The position numbers and the translations under genes are program-made. From Arsenophonus sp046530735 (GTDB lineage: Bacteria; Pseudomonadota; Gammaproteobacteria; Enterobacterales; Enterobacteriaceae): DNA of 64,000 nucleotides. Positions within the stretch are counted from its first letter, which is position 1. The number at the start of each line of letters is the position of its first letter. The notes under the pieces were generated by a model, which ran no database searches, was not told where the DNA came from, and saw nothing but the letters and a program-made list of their open reading frames with translations. The stretch lies in contig JBHEQV010000002.1 of assembly GCA_046530735.1 (NCBI GenBank), forward strand, positions 1 through 64,000, read 5' to 3'. Of the stretch, positions 63,805 through 64,000 are shown piece by piece.

Positions 63805-64000
63805 ATGGCTCAAATTATAGAAAACCCATTCATCCTAGTTGATGCCTCCTCTTATCTTTACCGTGCATATAATGCTTTCCCCCCATTAACTAATAGTGCA
63901 GGGGAGCCAACTGGTGCTATGTATGGTGTTCTTAATATGCTGCGTAGTTTAATTATGCAATATCATCCCAGTCATATTGCAGTAGTATTTGATGCTAAAG
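63805..64000 (+). CDS. polA: DNA polymerase I (5' end only)
   Basis: Pol I removes RNA primers and fills gaps in replication and repair. The first 65 codons lie in the window: MAQIIENPFILVDASSYLYR and AYNAFPPLTNSAG, then GAMYGVLNMLRSLI, the start of the N-terminal 5'-3' exonuclease domain as in E. coli (MVQIPQNPLILVDGSSYLYR). The metal-binding aspartate of LVDASSYL is present. The gene runs off the right edge. A decayed IS481-like element ends just upstream. Confidence 0.95.
   Translation, partial: MAQIIENPFILVDASSYLYRAYNAFPPLTNSAGEPTGAMYGVLNMLRSLIMQYHPSHIAVVFDAK

Overview
The window comes from the chromosome of a gammaproteobacterium of the order Enterobacterales in an early-to-middle stage of genome erosion, most likely an insect endosymbiont. 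The evidence is gene-by-gene similarity to Escherichia coli proteins, very high A+T in non-coding DNA, low coding density (about half the window has no working gene), many decayed insertion sequences, and essential genes in E. coli-like blocks separated by junk. A 23S rRNA intervening sequence in helix 25 and the biotin operon would fit a Morganellaceae symbiont such as Arsenophonus, but that genus-level placement is inference only.

Layout. 1-84 is the first 28 codons of recB (minus strand). 1938-7991 holds pgl and the biotin genes bioA <-> bioBFCD, followed by uvrB (8547-10559), as in E. coli. 10560-12488 is a decayed repeat. 12489-15170 is mnmG, a recognisable oriC, and a dead mioC, in the E. 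coli order. 17290-22933 is an rRNA operon with promoters and boxA, a rotted 16S gene, an intact 23S gene carrying an intervening sequence, an intact 5S gene and a terminator. murB-birA and coaA follow at 26235-29233, then tRNA-Thr/Tyr/Gly/Thr and tuf (32216-33968). 37134-50845 is the complete S10-spc-alpha ribosomal protein cluster from rpsJ to rplQ, including secY and rpoA. 50894-62022 is an 11-kb stretch of relics, then engB and the 5' end of polA at the right edge.

Between these blocks lie many fossils of at least three transposon families. They can be recognised from transposase motifs split over several frames: an IS256-like element (7 traces), an IS1595/ISXO2-like element (6 traces) and an IS481-like element (3 traces, one split by an IS256-like copy). 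A fourth repeat family (3 copies) was not identified. None has an open transposase frame.

Functional picture. The cell keeps biotin synthesis from the pimeloyl-ACP precursor onward plus BirA, the first step of CoA synthesis, peptidoglycan precursor synthesis, tRNA modification, excision repair, translation and Sec export. Erosion is visible inside retained genes: a frameshift at an A9 run in rplC, a frameshifted bioB tail, a lost rplE stop codon, and an oriC with no GATC sites.
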